64,000 nucleotides of DNA from CAVWNR01 sp963756525 (GTDB taxonomy: Bacteria > Actinomycetota > Actinomycetes > Mycobacteriales > Jatrophihabitantaceae): assembly GCA_963756525.1 (NCBI GenBank), contig CAVWNR010000001.1, positions 1,054,001 through 1,118,000 on the forward strand, in the 5' to 3' direction. The notes under the pieces were generated by a model, which made no database searches, was not told the DNA's origin, and saw only the letters and a program-made list of their open reading frames with translations. Positions 60,401 through 61,887 of this stretch are shown in pieces. A program made the translations under genes and the position numbers. The stretch's first letter is position 1. Each line of letters starts with the position of its first letter.

Positions 60401-61767
60401 CGAACCTGGCCGGGAAGCCGGTGATCGTGGCCGCCGGCCAGCGGTCGGGCAACCCGGCGGTCGACGCACTGTTCTGTCTGCGGATCGGGAGCGGGCAGCC
60501 GGCTCCGGGCGTCACCTGCGGGGTGACGCCGTCGCGCGCACCGGTCATGCTCCCCAACGAGTTGAGCGGCGCGGCGCCCGCGCACATCGCCGTACTCGCC
60601 GGCACGCCGCAGACCACACTCGTCACCACCGCGTTCGCCGTCAACCTGGCGGTGATCGTCACCGACGCGTTCGGCAACGCGGTGCCCGGTGTCCTCGTCG
60701 TCTTCACCGCGCCCGGGCACGGCGCCAGCGGCACGTTCGCCAACGGCACGGCGAGCGATGAGGAGATCACCGACCTGAACGGCATCGCCATCGCCACCGT
60801 GTTCACCGCCAACACCCGAGCCGGCACGTACGACGTGAGTGCAGTCGGCAACGGCACGCTCGGGCCGGTGTTCTTCGTGCTCACCAACCTGCCATCGGTG
60901 CCCGCCTACATCCGCGCGACCGGCGGCACCCCGCAGGGGACCGTGATCGGCACGCCGTTCCGGATCCCGCTGCAGGCCACCGTGTATGACATCTACGGCA
61001 ACCCGGTCCCCGGCGCGCTGGTGCTTTTCGTGGCCCCGGACCACGGAGCCAGCGGCACTTTCCCCGGCCTGCTGCGGACCTTCGCCGTCATCACCGACCA
61101 GTTCGGCCACGCCACCGCGTCGCAATTCACCGCCGGCGGCACCGTCGGCTACTTCACCGTGCTCGCCGAGCTGCAGGGCGTCGACGAACCCACGCCGCCG
61201 GCGTCGTTCGCGCTGCTCGCCGGGACGCCGCCGCGGGTCATCGTGCATCCCGTGAGCCAGATCGTTCGGGTCGGAACGCACGTCGTGTTCCTCTCCATCG
61301 GCGAGGCATTCCCCGACCCGACCCACCACTGGCAGGTGTCGCGCGACGGCGGGCGAACCTGGTTCGACGTGACCCCCGAATCGCCGGGATGGGCGCTACT
61401 CGCCCTGCTCGCCAGCGGCGCCGACAACGGCCTGCGCTTGCGCGCGGTGTTCACCAACATGTTCGGCAGCGCAATCAGCATCCCGGCCTTGCTCAGCATC
61501 ATCACGCCGAAACCGCCGGTCCCACCGAAGCCGCCCGCGCCACCCATCCACCCGGTCACCCCGCCGGCGCACCACCCGGCCGTCGTGCCCGTGGCCGTGA
61601 ACACCCGCCCGCCGACGACCCAGCCGCCGGTGACCGTGCCGCCGATCGCCTTCACCGGCACGTCCGCCGCGTTCGCCCTGCAGCTGGCACTGCTGCTGCT
61701 CCTGCTCGGCGCGGGCCTCGCCGTCGCCGGACGCCGGCGCACAACCGGCCGGCGCGGGGACCGCTGA
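33433..61767 (+). CDS. giant sortase-anchored beta-strand-repeat surface protein (about 9,444 aa)
   Basis: One uninterrupted frame of 28,335 bp. The start is GTG 33433, with AGGGG about 8 bp upstream and a good signal peptide (RRILVTATSAGMVAAVAVPA, cleavage after ASA at residue 47); ATG 33334 is an alternative. Order by residue: Ala/Pro linker; Ser/Thr/Gly stalk (about 165-550); beta-rich head (550-867); superrepeats (about 1060-5260); further diverged beta repeats; GGL/YYV modules (5580-5780, 7235-7573); beta domains; RTX-like repeats (8668-8967); two Big-1 domains (9049-9265); Ig-like domain (9266-9356); Pro-rich wall spanner; IAFTG sorting signal (9405). It should be exported by Sec and linked to the wall by a sortase. 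The adhesin or matrix role is inferred from architecture. Very Ala/Thr/Ser/Gly/Val-rich and Cys-poor. The closest known type is the giant 'beta strand repeat' or LEPR-XLL-like proteins. Confidence 0.88.
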   Translation: MANRRELETVPPSAPRRPRCLGRRILVTATSAGMVAAVAVPALPASAAFPVAAQAGARPAAAAHPVGSRAVTQRSGAAVARPGTRRVRITYRVLQPGPTTDMTYLPAAPGPAAVGAPASSQRLTTVVARVAAPGQVRAGAGTGSASAPAVLHFVPAAAPAARPNTSSSAPATASSQQTGSSSSPCVTTTTGSTPEASGSSSSSSSSSTSTSSTTLTCGPGAASNGSSGTSQTSGSGTGGSGTSGSGTSGSTSGSSGTGSNSSTPPSGSDSSGSSSGSSSGSSGAPAGNSSNSAAGSPSTSPSTGSTSPSSSSDGSTSGSAAAATTGSSSSSGSASTASGQQAADSSASTTSGAATDGSDHSADSAGAHPLTGGGATSATDTGSAAGTSSAAGTSAASTGSTADPTTATDATPDASTGSTGSTSTGAAEPATSATGATSDASAAGSDPSSASAPAASTDSSASSAASSTPTTASSTSTTASSGGSDVSATLPPANQAAAAPPAAGGTTNTANDASSTTVSSIAVSSTTSAQTTDSGRVPPQTTAVTSAQISPTPWTYRTSGGSQHQVTLSTSAGDLVLVDDGVTVQRLLTEVSEVQILAGDGNTVLLAVDPASGLLVPVMFDGGAATGSLTIQAGGLVWTITADRGGAVTGSGLATVTYRDVSAIVGGSGTLRGPAQDTTWTVNAPDAGSVAGQAFRGFANLTGEADHSNTFVFEHGGSISGTVDGGGEGTLVLDGVGGSVESRPSGPHSGTITFEGRPISYLGMTPIDVSGTSDLVVTGTAANDTLQLGVDPAISGHYRVVSTTGSMESVSFAAPTSSLTVAATVGGDTVEVIGSVRLPGVALTLQSQTITIDPGVTIDTSNAGHDGAVTFTAADTQKATASVTITNATIKAGAVEVTATASGTGSTASAVVAVLGASSITASGSVTLASSANVTTTGTPQLDTTDAVFNAADVTSSALTHVSGTSSIAAGGTLSVLASNVTSVTVNADASGATVGAGIAIATVKASTAAYIDGTGGISATGLTVAADGKNTVVTTAKASPGGSTGNQTAPDTLTDGHANVPAGAVGIAGALAFTNLTSTTIAYIAPTTAISLTERGAAPIQVRATSASNASATADGSAVGGSSAGVGNAVAVNLATVTTRAYVDHVTVKSGGIQLTASSKPASGRNAFAATATSGAGGSALVGFGGSLAVNVATLNTSATLPASATLTIARGDVGMTASSASSDDVLAQPATVSGSKVGIGTTLALNIVNDTTAAGLGDNSTLTGAHNLTLTATSDDPTTTIAQGGAMSSGVAVAPVIAITYSNVRTTADVGSGAPLQLTGNLAATATQTVSVTTTATGDVNGAGAAVGVALALTFANHFDQATTLRNVTAAGNVTFSASSSATTATSAASSANGAPGDDGTQPTPIDQVVAARNLGDSEAPASGASGDGTGGSGPSKTPPPPTTPDGTVTVAAAVSVNVHNSTVDASLAGVSVTAGGKLSLTGRLGGGAVSSASGAASARAPPNGVATIAAAVAINVVHAAVRADVGPATKIVATGLSLSATTATDTAPQSFTTTATSGAGGGGKIGVAGSVAIQSLSLTTSASLLGSTSGSTAITLLGTTPDLSLVASSTAVSTAHADAAGSAGVKVGIGASLALDLVDDTTTAAVGAGVSVHGARSAALSAHTSDSATAAATNGAAASGVALAPVGAVTISNVTTTASVGTGPLLALGGAFTAVASQTASATSTATGAVQANAAAGVSLGLTVATHTVSASVARSVTAGGAIGLTATGSSTDSASGSASAAGAPGDGQSGAPAGGVDGQVAAERSNADATDTANGGAGSGTAKTPSASTSGGKVSVAAAIGIDVDTSSATASIVGSGITLSSGGVVSLRSSIGSSATSSADGSASGGSSAGIGAGVAVTLANVTNTATVPAGDSISGTGLTVSATTTPGAGHAFGAAAAAGAGSGGVSVAGALGLAIVNQHTAASVHGTVALRKPGDVTVSAASAADTTVSALPVGAGTSTTGSLGVGASVALALVTDSTSAAIANGVALTGAGNVTLSATSSDSASSTAKMGAAGGKVAITPAVAITLSNVSTAATLGTGGTVTLTGAFAATASQTAAASATAGAQASGASTAAVGVSLGLTVATHTVAASVARSVSAGGAIGLTATGSSTDSASGSASAAGAPGDGQSGAPAGGVDGQVAAERSNADATDTANGGAGSGTAKTPSASTSGGKVSVAAAIGIDVDTSSATASIVGSGITLSSGGVVSLRSSIGSSATSSADGSASGGSSFGIGAGVAVTLANVTNTATVPAGDSISGTGLTVSATTTPGAGHAFGAAAAAGAGSGGVSVAGALGLAIVNQHTAASVHGTVALRKPGDVTVSAASAADTTVSALPVGAGTSTTGSLGVGASVALALVTDSTSAAIANGVALTGAGAVALSATSTDTATSTAKMGAAGGKVAITPAVAITLSTVSTAATLGTGGTVSLTGAFAATASQTAAASATAGAQATGASTAAAGVSLGLTVATHVVAASVARSVSAGGAIGLTATGTSTDSASGSASAAGAPGDGQSGAPAGGVDGQVAAERSNADATDTANGGAGSGTAKTPSASTSGGKVSVAAAIGIDVDTSSATASIVGSGITLSSGGVVSLRSSIGSSATSSADGSASGGSSATIGAGVAITLANVTNTAALPTGDTITGTGLTVSATTTAGAGHAFGAAAAAGAGGGKVSLAGALGLAIVNQTTTATVNGTVTLRKPGDVTVTATSAADTTVSALPVGAGTTSTGSLGVGASVALALVTDLTSAAIADGVAVTGAGNVTLSATSSDSASSTAKMGAAGGKVAITPAVAITLSTVSTAATLGTGGTVSLTGAFAATASQTAAASATAGAQATGASTAAVGVGLGLTVANHTVAATVARSVTAGGAIGLTATGTSTDSASGSASAGGAPGADSPDAPAGGVDGQVAAERSNADATDTANGGAGSGTAKTPSASTSGGKVSVAAAIGIDVDTSSATATVLGTGITLAAGGVVSLRSSIGSGATSAADGSASGGSSATIGAGVAITLANVTNTAALPTGDTITGTGLTVSATTTAGAGHAFGAAAAAGAGGGKVSLAGALGLAIVNQTTTATVNGTVTLRKPGDVTVTATSAADTTVSALPVGAGTTSTGSLGVGASVALALVTDLTSAAIADGVAVTGAGNVTLSATSSDSASSTAKMGAAGGKVAITPAVAITLSTVSTAATLGTGGTVSLTGAFAATASQTAAASATAGAQATGASTAAVGVGLGLTVATHTVAATVARSITAGGAIGLTATGSSTDSASGSASAGGAPGADSPDAPAGDVDGQVAAERSNADATDTANGGAGSGTAKTPSASTSGGKVSVAAAIGIDVDTSSATASIVGSGITLSSGGTVTLASSIGSGATSAADGSASGGSSATIGAGVAITLANVTNTAALPTGDTITGTGLTVSATTTAGAGHAFGAAAAAGAGGGKVSLAGALGLAIVNQTTTATVNGTVNLKKPGDVTVTATSAAQTTVSALPVGAGTTSTGSLGVGASVALALVTDSTSAAIADGVAVTGAGAVALSAASTDTASSTAKMGAAGGKVAITPAVAITLSTVSTAATLGTGGPVTLTGAFTGTASQTAAASATAGAQATGASTAAVGVGLGLTVANHTVAATVARSITAGGAIGLTATGSSTDSASGSASAGGAPGSDSPNAPASDVDGQVAAERSNADATDTANGGAGSGTAKTPSASTSGGKVSVAAAIGIDVDTSSATATVLGSGITLAAGGTVTLASSIGSGATSAADGSASGGSSATIGAGVAITLANVTNTAALPTGDTITGTGLTVSATTTPNAGHAFGAAAAAGAGGGKVSLAGALGLAIVNQTTTATVNGTVNLKKPGDVTVTATSAAQTTVSALPVGAGTTSTGSLGVGASVALALVTDSTSAAIADGVTLSGAGNVTLSATSSDSASSTAKMGAAGGKVAITPAVAITLSTVSTAATLGTGGTVSLGGAFTGTASQTAAASATAAAQATGASTAAVGVGLGLTVANHTVAATVARSITAGGTIGLTATGSSTDSASGSASAAGAPGSDSPNAPASDVDGQVAAERSNADATDTANGGAGSGTAKTPSASTSGGKVSVAAAIGIDLATTSSTATILGTGITLTAGGDFSLHSAANTSATSSADGSASGGTTATIGAGVAITLANVTDDAVLPAGNAVTAHALDVSATVTGDPPTYGAAAVSGAGGGKVSLAGSLALNIVNQHTDAELASPVQLTGGDATITATANSTSTVTAEPTKGGVTATNVGVGASVALNLITDTTTAIIDDGITLTGAHNLTLTATDTDTATTDAKMGAAGGKVDVTPAIAVTISNITTTASIGTAGTITLTGAFAATATETAGATTSAGAVATGASTAAIGVGLALNLVTHTVTATTGRSITAGGAITLAATGTSADGATASASASGAPGTGDQGAPAGGVDSQVAGERSNAETTDTANGGDGSGNSSTTSASTSDGKVAVAAAIALNIANVTATAILPTGLALHAGGAVSLTSSQHVDGTVKADGTAVQAANVGIGAAVAINLVTITNQASIGARTSVTANGFTLAATMTGGATHTFDVEADAGAGSQKVGVAGALALNLVTDRTEAFVTGATVAAGTGDITLTAQNLRQDSAKAKADAKGGKVGVGASVAINVLTTNITRAEVEDGVSLTGGRNVTITATSAEPVTAQVTAGSAGNTVAVSPAVGINIVTDVTAARLGTPGAGTLAATGAIRIAATHTGSSSVTGDAKAAGNGVAVGAIIAVNVVTDTTTAAVARNLSGTSVLIAATTTTAGEADVTASAQGTQPSTPGNSDSQASNQVNNTPSTSGQTGTLPSASQNANNANSQASGQSGQSGKGVGVGAAVSVNWVTDTNTASIADGVTITATGAVGVIATNQASAGGKAMGTALKQGSTNIGAAVGLNVATVTNSGTIGAGTTVRGGTVAVAAITPPQAQNNFTVWGVAAAGGDGQANVAGSVGVQVVTFDSTASIGAGSTIVAAGTLALEASAPIGLQNIAAAGALSVGSGPGVGAAIAVNVLNISTLAFVDPTPATPTRIDAGGAISISATSSLSPLPPNIPEFTAPDISSAAIAGAAGTSGVAIGGSVIVDVFTLTTQAYLADGTLVNQDIPAAPSQSLSITARDDTTLVNLAGALALSGGDVGVGLGLVVDVINKDVRAYIGKNARVTVGGNVTLSATATEQLTDIAVDAAASTQAAVTGSIIVVVLNQGSSAPGTRAYIDSASSVQAGGNLTLAASDTASSIGLYAGNVTVGGSAGVGVSSGILLRTGVVDAYVAAGDSITAKGPAGLAVTAQQRENITNLAVGGSVGGDAGVAGSATVDVLNDTTHAHLDGDVTVNADNSGASPTNGIALAATDDTTILGIAGALAAGGSAGIGAGVDVEVLTKDTQAWVSPGVVANANGNVTVDATSSEKVTSVSASASLSGTVAVSVNAGVSVFTITTKAYVGAQCTGSTAAACAGSRAVITTRGSARVAANEQLTLQVVAGNLSISGTVAVGAAGAVPIVKKTTTAFIGDDSVVTALGTNDAALTVDTGTHQEQYTDIRFTPSQAIEADGLTLNLGYVDGFTDGEQVIYDNGGGQNIGGLTGGKPYYVHVISPTEVQLSATPGGSPIRLTVPARGGESQRLVPTNSAITPQNSSPYFNPATDVVGNTINLPYDMSVSTGDAVVYGAGGGAPIGGLVDGKTYYAIVTGPHSIQLAATKCQATGTCAGIARQPITLDKTVATGRSDSIVPSGGTPSANAGQVSGIHTVTAGTTTGFRGVAVTAVNSDDISGVGISGSISGGASVSVGGSVNVVTADTAAFIGRFAQINAANAGASPGQSVAVAAGNDYHQLMVAGVLAVGLYAGVAPSATVGLVTLNTDAYIGAQSTVNAARDVLVSANGTDSVVSVALAGGGGIAGIAGAVSVIVLKTHTYADTGAGDTIVAGNNVLVAAHDNTTLLVTAGGLAGGLVGVGAGVGVSLATKDTEAFIGAGSTIDALAQQPSDTLAGVYDGTVSASGFGTGTLSGIAVQAGSSENVFGLTLGLAGGFVGVAGGVGVTLLHVTTRAFVDSSAQAPTSLNAMAGAGGAQSVNVSAADSTTTLTIAGALGAGAVGVSGGVDVGVVDTTTQAYLGVGAVVRARRDVDVNALSIKNISSYAVSVAGGVVGVAGAVSIWTIGAEPDPNYVNGSGPSTNALGSNGDPQDEADTQATGAGGYQGILGHISGSSTSRANTLIASNAAGASGSIQGNAPAPGLISTGVTNPGLPQGTVATVDKGATVAAGGSVHVRADESLAFAGLAGSAAIGLAGIGVSVMIANIAENTDASIASGATVSSGGDVAVLARLDENSSGMAFGGAAGGLAVSGQVVVINDSGSQRAHIDDGAAIPQAGGTVSVTAIGNRSVSPSAVGGQIGIIAAGAAIAIADITGDTTATIGNAAIGTTAPVGALTVAAGSTITAPAIAYSIGIGAVGIGAGVATSTIDGTTTASSAAHATVARAVAVTASGTNTASTFVLNVLGGVYTAGLTLATATVSRTTMAVVTGPLAAGGTVTITATSQNHASATTPGGAVGGITLGALLPTATVTGATEAHLNASISSSAGVTVGASGQNQATADVTVLSVSIGGLQGVFADAEVTPSADVQATVAPRVTIASTGPVVVAATLTPDADGHGDYARAHITSGSGGVITAGVFVAKAIVAAPTAAQLGGTVSSSASVRVSAAGTNTADGQTRTAGLGGFAVSGAGLDAEVADTAGVSATAQGGSITSTGPVTISATANDTASATTDAVSIGLVAGSVTVPTATIAAGALARLSDLVSSQSVSVTATGTEAATASSAIVTAGLINGGVIFAKAIDAGPVTAIIDGSVLASTAVSVTATGRNTATATTNAANIGAVSLAGAAVDAEVTGQAAVAATIDPGTIASTGLVTVAATATNTASANTDAVGGGVITGNVSVPTAQVAAATTASFDDPLTGATGLIVSATATNSASSIAGARGVGLVGVSASSPTASVTSGAATDATIGQDALLNAPSAAVAVTATATNTAYAAGGSTDGGLGTVSVSNPSATDDARTLASMLGSAHGATAALPGAKSLTVQATAADTSTALISDTSGAGVAISNAGASAATGSSVEADLGGATSVITAVADIALGATESPNATSASQSSGFGILLDIGSNTATVSESPTVTVNVGAGAHIYAGGNVTVTAKQNVTAPPPTNQGIFDAVTGVNVANDTITFTAPHNLTTGATVTYHANGGTPVGGLVDGDQYNVIVVNPSTVKLGATFDAAQADAATNTIAFGVEVNGTFVPLNDNLHEGDYVFYLMPAGSTAVPGLVPGKRYRVHVVDASHIQLIDPAAPQSPVNFTGADVLGDTISAANTYTNGDPVTYHAPPAAGTFSSLAVNIATDANGKPTNPLTNTNDNRIYIPNHGLATGDPFVYEGGSDPIGGLQNGVMYYVIAVNANQIQLADSFCHATGICRDSNDIPIPRQAIVLTPDKSTAGGAVVHGLYLPGNQPVGGLVDGGRYYVINATTGSFQLAATPGGPALTLDGTDRTGTSSVQTAPVAVGPGGSGEQQLVEDLTATGTGQQQLVAIGIGGTTPGGGVLGTATVSGSGGGFISSGSANTSATETATVNVEVGAKATITAGGSLSITTASLAGVAANSANGGAGFVAVGSAAAHASATGNTTVSVDKGSTLIAGGNVTISPVNDVAANSASSSNGAGLGSGVGSQANSTITVSTITRIAGTITAGAALTAEAHSGASGSVSTSAEGGGLGVSAHAGDCGNPNCNLNISATTRVDLLPGALLTADTVAVNAVVDGINASNNAHTHASAAGADSDAEADTNLSSTDEVLFETGAKIVGYQSVTLAADTNGINLAATADANCSCFGGSTNDTTNIGYAGLSNVTGQTGAIVRTSHLDVEANQAVTGWNRHGSRDGALIDFGGDHGGSSNNARRTIVWNATVYLHAPDVELVVDATGKITKLYGITVTDQNGNSYGLGATIPAGSTIEVGTIGNTGGATVLFNASVSQTEDGSTAPPSVISGNQGSFITQNTFDHVFIYNYSSLPLTVHSIGVANLTGTAATITVQVNDTSGFFFHVGPPIFIPTAVDIENFAAPDITIDGVIDNPIGSTTVRAKGGSILAGPDSPLIVTNVLVLRAEAGTIGLLRPTRVPIPIMLVQSDYVTDNVDPTRLISLSADAKQDVVLDITSVLRGAKASFTPTLGPIHAGGNIDLLIDDSEWGNDLPPFSADGVQVKLYNPPDYTTLQPNSGFYRVYFHPDSAFSYTDPVLTAFGTSLTPFDSDYVFTDLAAGNNINVQHPSTATTVTITENTYVDATLFGLDDPTLPLSASDGVGEIDTSTNGFVVDTETLGDLRVGTIASTASDVTLTAAATGTSIFDVGVADDGVARVIGNNITLRAPSGSIGFVTPSVNFLEIHAGNAAPGTLYAKAATGIYVVQTQGDLTVSLAQSVTSDVALTTLAGSILGVAGAGAVVVGRGIDLIAHGGGIGTFTADRSGDLRIQASGRLYAYADGTPPAGGVYVTQLAGPLSVLGAQSVLGDVRLAVPFTAGRTDADLTLLGGGKTLDGTTVMTQGLITAAGTVTLLVGDNVDTAASSVIGGATVTIRGEYGQPAGAPPVGSVMTFRGTLTGHPTDIYGGAGTDSFSFIQTYLGGQTNVYGGAGDDSFAVDQLQTMTGTHLDQSGDAYNGQQVRDSLLLDGQQGNDTYAVTTWGSDSPDFHDYLIDVLDSGPASEQNTLTVNGSSGPDVFLLRAANFIPDQPQASDPAFVALLHGSYLDTLARVRKDVERIYYDAHLGGGLTVDGTGGDDVFAMDDNSAATTIVGGDGNDLFLVGQTYFAPRLPPNVLPQDEFATTLTAEGYLSRGNSFPTTIDGGAGNDTFLVYSNQAPLQLNAGSGNDLFAVRATTLGDPQYYTNAPVTVDGGTGQSALYVVAVGKASDFTITPTTITGEGLTITFANLAGKPVIVAAGQRSGNPAVDALFCLRIGSGQPAPGVTCGVTPSRAPVMLPNELSGAAPAHIAVLAGTPQTTLVTTAFAVNLAVIVTDAFGNAVPGVLVVFTAPGHGASGTFANGTASDEEITDLNGIAIATVFTANTRAGTYDVSAVGNGTLGPVFFVLTNLPSVPAYIRATGGTPQGTVIGTPFRIPLQATVYDIYGNPVPGALVLFVAPDHGASGTFPGLLRTFAVITDQFGHATASQFTAGGTVGYFTVLAELQGVDEPTPPASFALLAGTPPRVIVHPVSQIVRVGTHVVFLSIGEAFPDPTHHWQVSRDGGRTWFDVTPESPGWALLALLASGADNGLRLRAVFTNMFGSAISIPALLSIITPKPPVPPKPPAPPIHPVTPPAHHPAVVPVAVNTRPPTTQPPVTVPPIAFTGTSAAFALQLALLLLLLGAGLAVAGRRRTTGRRGDR
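33928..35080 (+). repeat. Ser/Thr/Gly/Ala low-complexity stalk in the giant protein
   Basis: About 385 residues made almost only of Ser, Thr, Gly, Ala, Asp and Pro, with runs such as SGSSSSSSSSSTSTSS and GSGTGGSGTSGSGTSGS. The DNA is made of TCG/AGC-type codons, mixing the two Ser families so that the repeat is not a simple microsatellite. It probably forms an extended, possibly glycosylated stalk between the N-terminus and the first folded domain. Confidence 0.75.
36610..49200 (+). repeat. superrepeat region: about 11 related units of about 380 codons
   Basis: Units can be phased on the segment that follows a polar linker (G-K-V-x-V-A-A-A-I/V). Phase points near 36613, 37780, 38941, 40084, 41227, 42370, 43513, 44656, 45799, 46933 and 48070 give spacings of about 1167, 1161, six times 1143, 1134 and 1137 bp. 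Each unit holds about five 65-75-residue sub-repeats of the form VGVGASVALALVTDxTxAxI, then a G-x-x-L/V-T-x-T-A-T segment. This is the pattern expected of stacked beta-strand/solenoid repeats. A polar linker of about 60 residues with DGQVAAERSN separates units. Confidence 0.8.
38640..45830 (+). repeat. homogenised tandem array, 1,143-bp period, six full copies
   Basis: From about 38,640 to 45,830 the DNA repeats at exactly 1,143 bp with no insertion or deletion: the AAGGTG/AAGGTC of GGKVSVAAAIGID recurs at 38941, 40084, 41227, 42370, 43513, 44656 and 45799. Copies differ mainly by synonymous GCG/GCC-type and AGC/TCG changes and a few residue swaps. Variants cluster in neighbours: VALRKPGD in copies 1-2, VTLRKPGD in 3-4, VNLKKPGD in 5-6. 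Outside these limits the same unit continues but is diverged and slightly different in length. Assembly copy number should be confirmed. Confidence 0.9.
50170..50770 (+). other. GGL/YYV module cluster I in the giant protein
   Basis: Two tandem modules of about 70-90 residues: GFTDGEQVIYDNGGGQNIGG, GKPYYVHVISPTEVQLSATP; then STGDAVVYGAGGGAPIGGLV, GKTYYAIVTGPHSIQLAATK. The second carries a Cys pair, CQATGTC. The form 'tGd.V.Y...GG..iGGL..G..YYV.V.....iqLa' recurs in other giant repeat proteins. Function unknown; a small beta domain that may bind ligand or pack against the solenoid. Confidence 0.65.
55134..56150 (+). other. GGL/YYV module cluster II in the giant protein
   Basis: Four or five more of these modules: TTGATVTYHANGGTPVGGLV with GDQYNVIVVN; LHEGDYVFYLMPAG with GKRYRVHVVDASHIQLIDP; LATGDPFVYEGGSDPIGGLQ with GVMYYVIAVNANQIQLADS; and NQPVGGLVDGGRYYVINATT. 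One again carries a spaced Cys pair (CHATGIC), parallel to CQATGTC in cluster I. Confidence 0.65.
59434..60330 (+). other. RTX-like Asp/Gly calcium-binding repeats in the giant protein
   Basis: IYGGAGTDSF and VYGGAGDDSFAV, then GTGGDDVFAM, VGGDGNDLFLVG, DGGAGNDTFLVY and AGSGNDLFAV follow the GGxGxDxUx pattern of calcium-binding beta-roll repeats, although they are dispersed rather than continuous. An intervening segment has ERIYYDAHLGGGLTVDG, similar to the C-terminal part of LEPR-XLL-type giant proteins as I recall them. Calcium-dependent folding outside the cell is the likely meaning. Confidence 0.65.
60577..61500 (+). other. two Big-1 domains and one Ig-like domain in the giant protein
   Basis: Two domains of about 105 residues: VTDAFGNAVPGVLVVFTAPG with HGASGTF, and VYDIYGNPVPGALVLFVAPD with HGASGTF. 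Both have the GN-x-V-P-G strand turn of bacterial Ig-like (Big-1, invasin-type) domains. From 61228 an Ig-like domain follows: PVSQIVRVGTHVVFLSIGEA, then HHWQVSRDGGRTWFDV. Such domains are typical cell-wall-proximal stalks of adhesins. Confidence 0.75.
61645..61767 (+). other. LAxTG-like cell-wall sorting signal
   Basis: After a Pro-rich segment (PPVPPKPPAPPIHPVTPPAH and similar, 61501-61640) the chain reads IAFTG, a hydrophobic helix (AFALQLALLLLLLGAGLAVA) and a basic tail GRRRTTGRRGDR. This is the full sortase sorting signal. The motif is closest to the LAxTG type used by actinobacterial class E sortases. No sortase gene lies in the window. Confidence 0.85.
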
Positions 61768-61794
61768 GCGTCGCGGACAGCGTCCGCCGCCCTC

Positions 61795-61857
61795 CGACTT
61801 TGCCCCGCTGTGACACGCTGGCGGGCCTGCCTGGCGTGTCACAGCGGGGCAAAGTCG
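61795..61857. terminator. long stem-loop between convergent genes
   Basis: The arm 61795-61818 (starting CGACTTTGCCCCGCTG) is fully complementary to 61834-61857, giving a 24-bp perfect stem and a 15-nt loop. It begins 28 bp after the giant gene's stop and ends 31 bp before the dehydrogenase stop. Placement between convergent genes fits a bidirectional terminator, or a repeated extragenic palindrome serving as one. There is no T-tract. Confidence 0.7.
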
Positions 61858-61887
61858 AGCTCCGGCCAGAAACCGGAGCGGCTCAGC

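Noticed and set aside
33433..61767. Two-partner (TpsA/TpsB) or type I secretion of the giant protein.
   Set aside because: No TPS domain, TpsB, ABC-HlyD or TolC gene is present, and the protein has an ordinary signal peptide and a sortase tail, so Sec export with wall anchoring is simpler.
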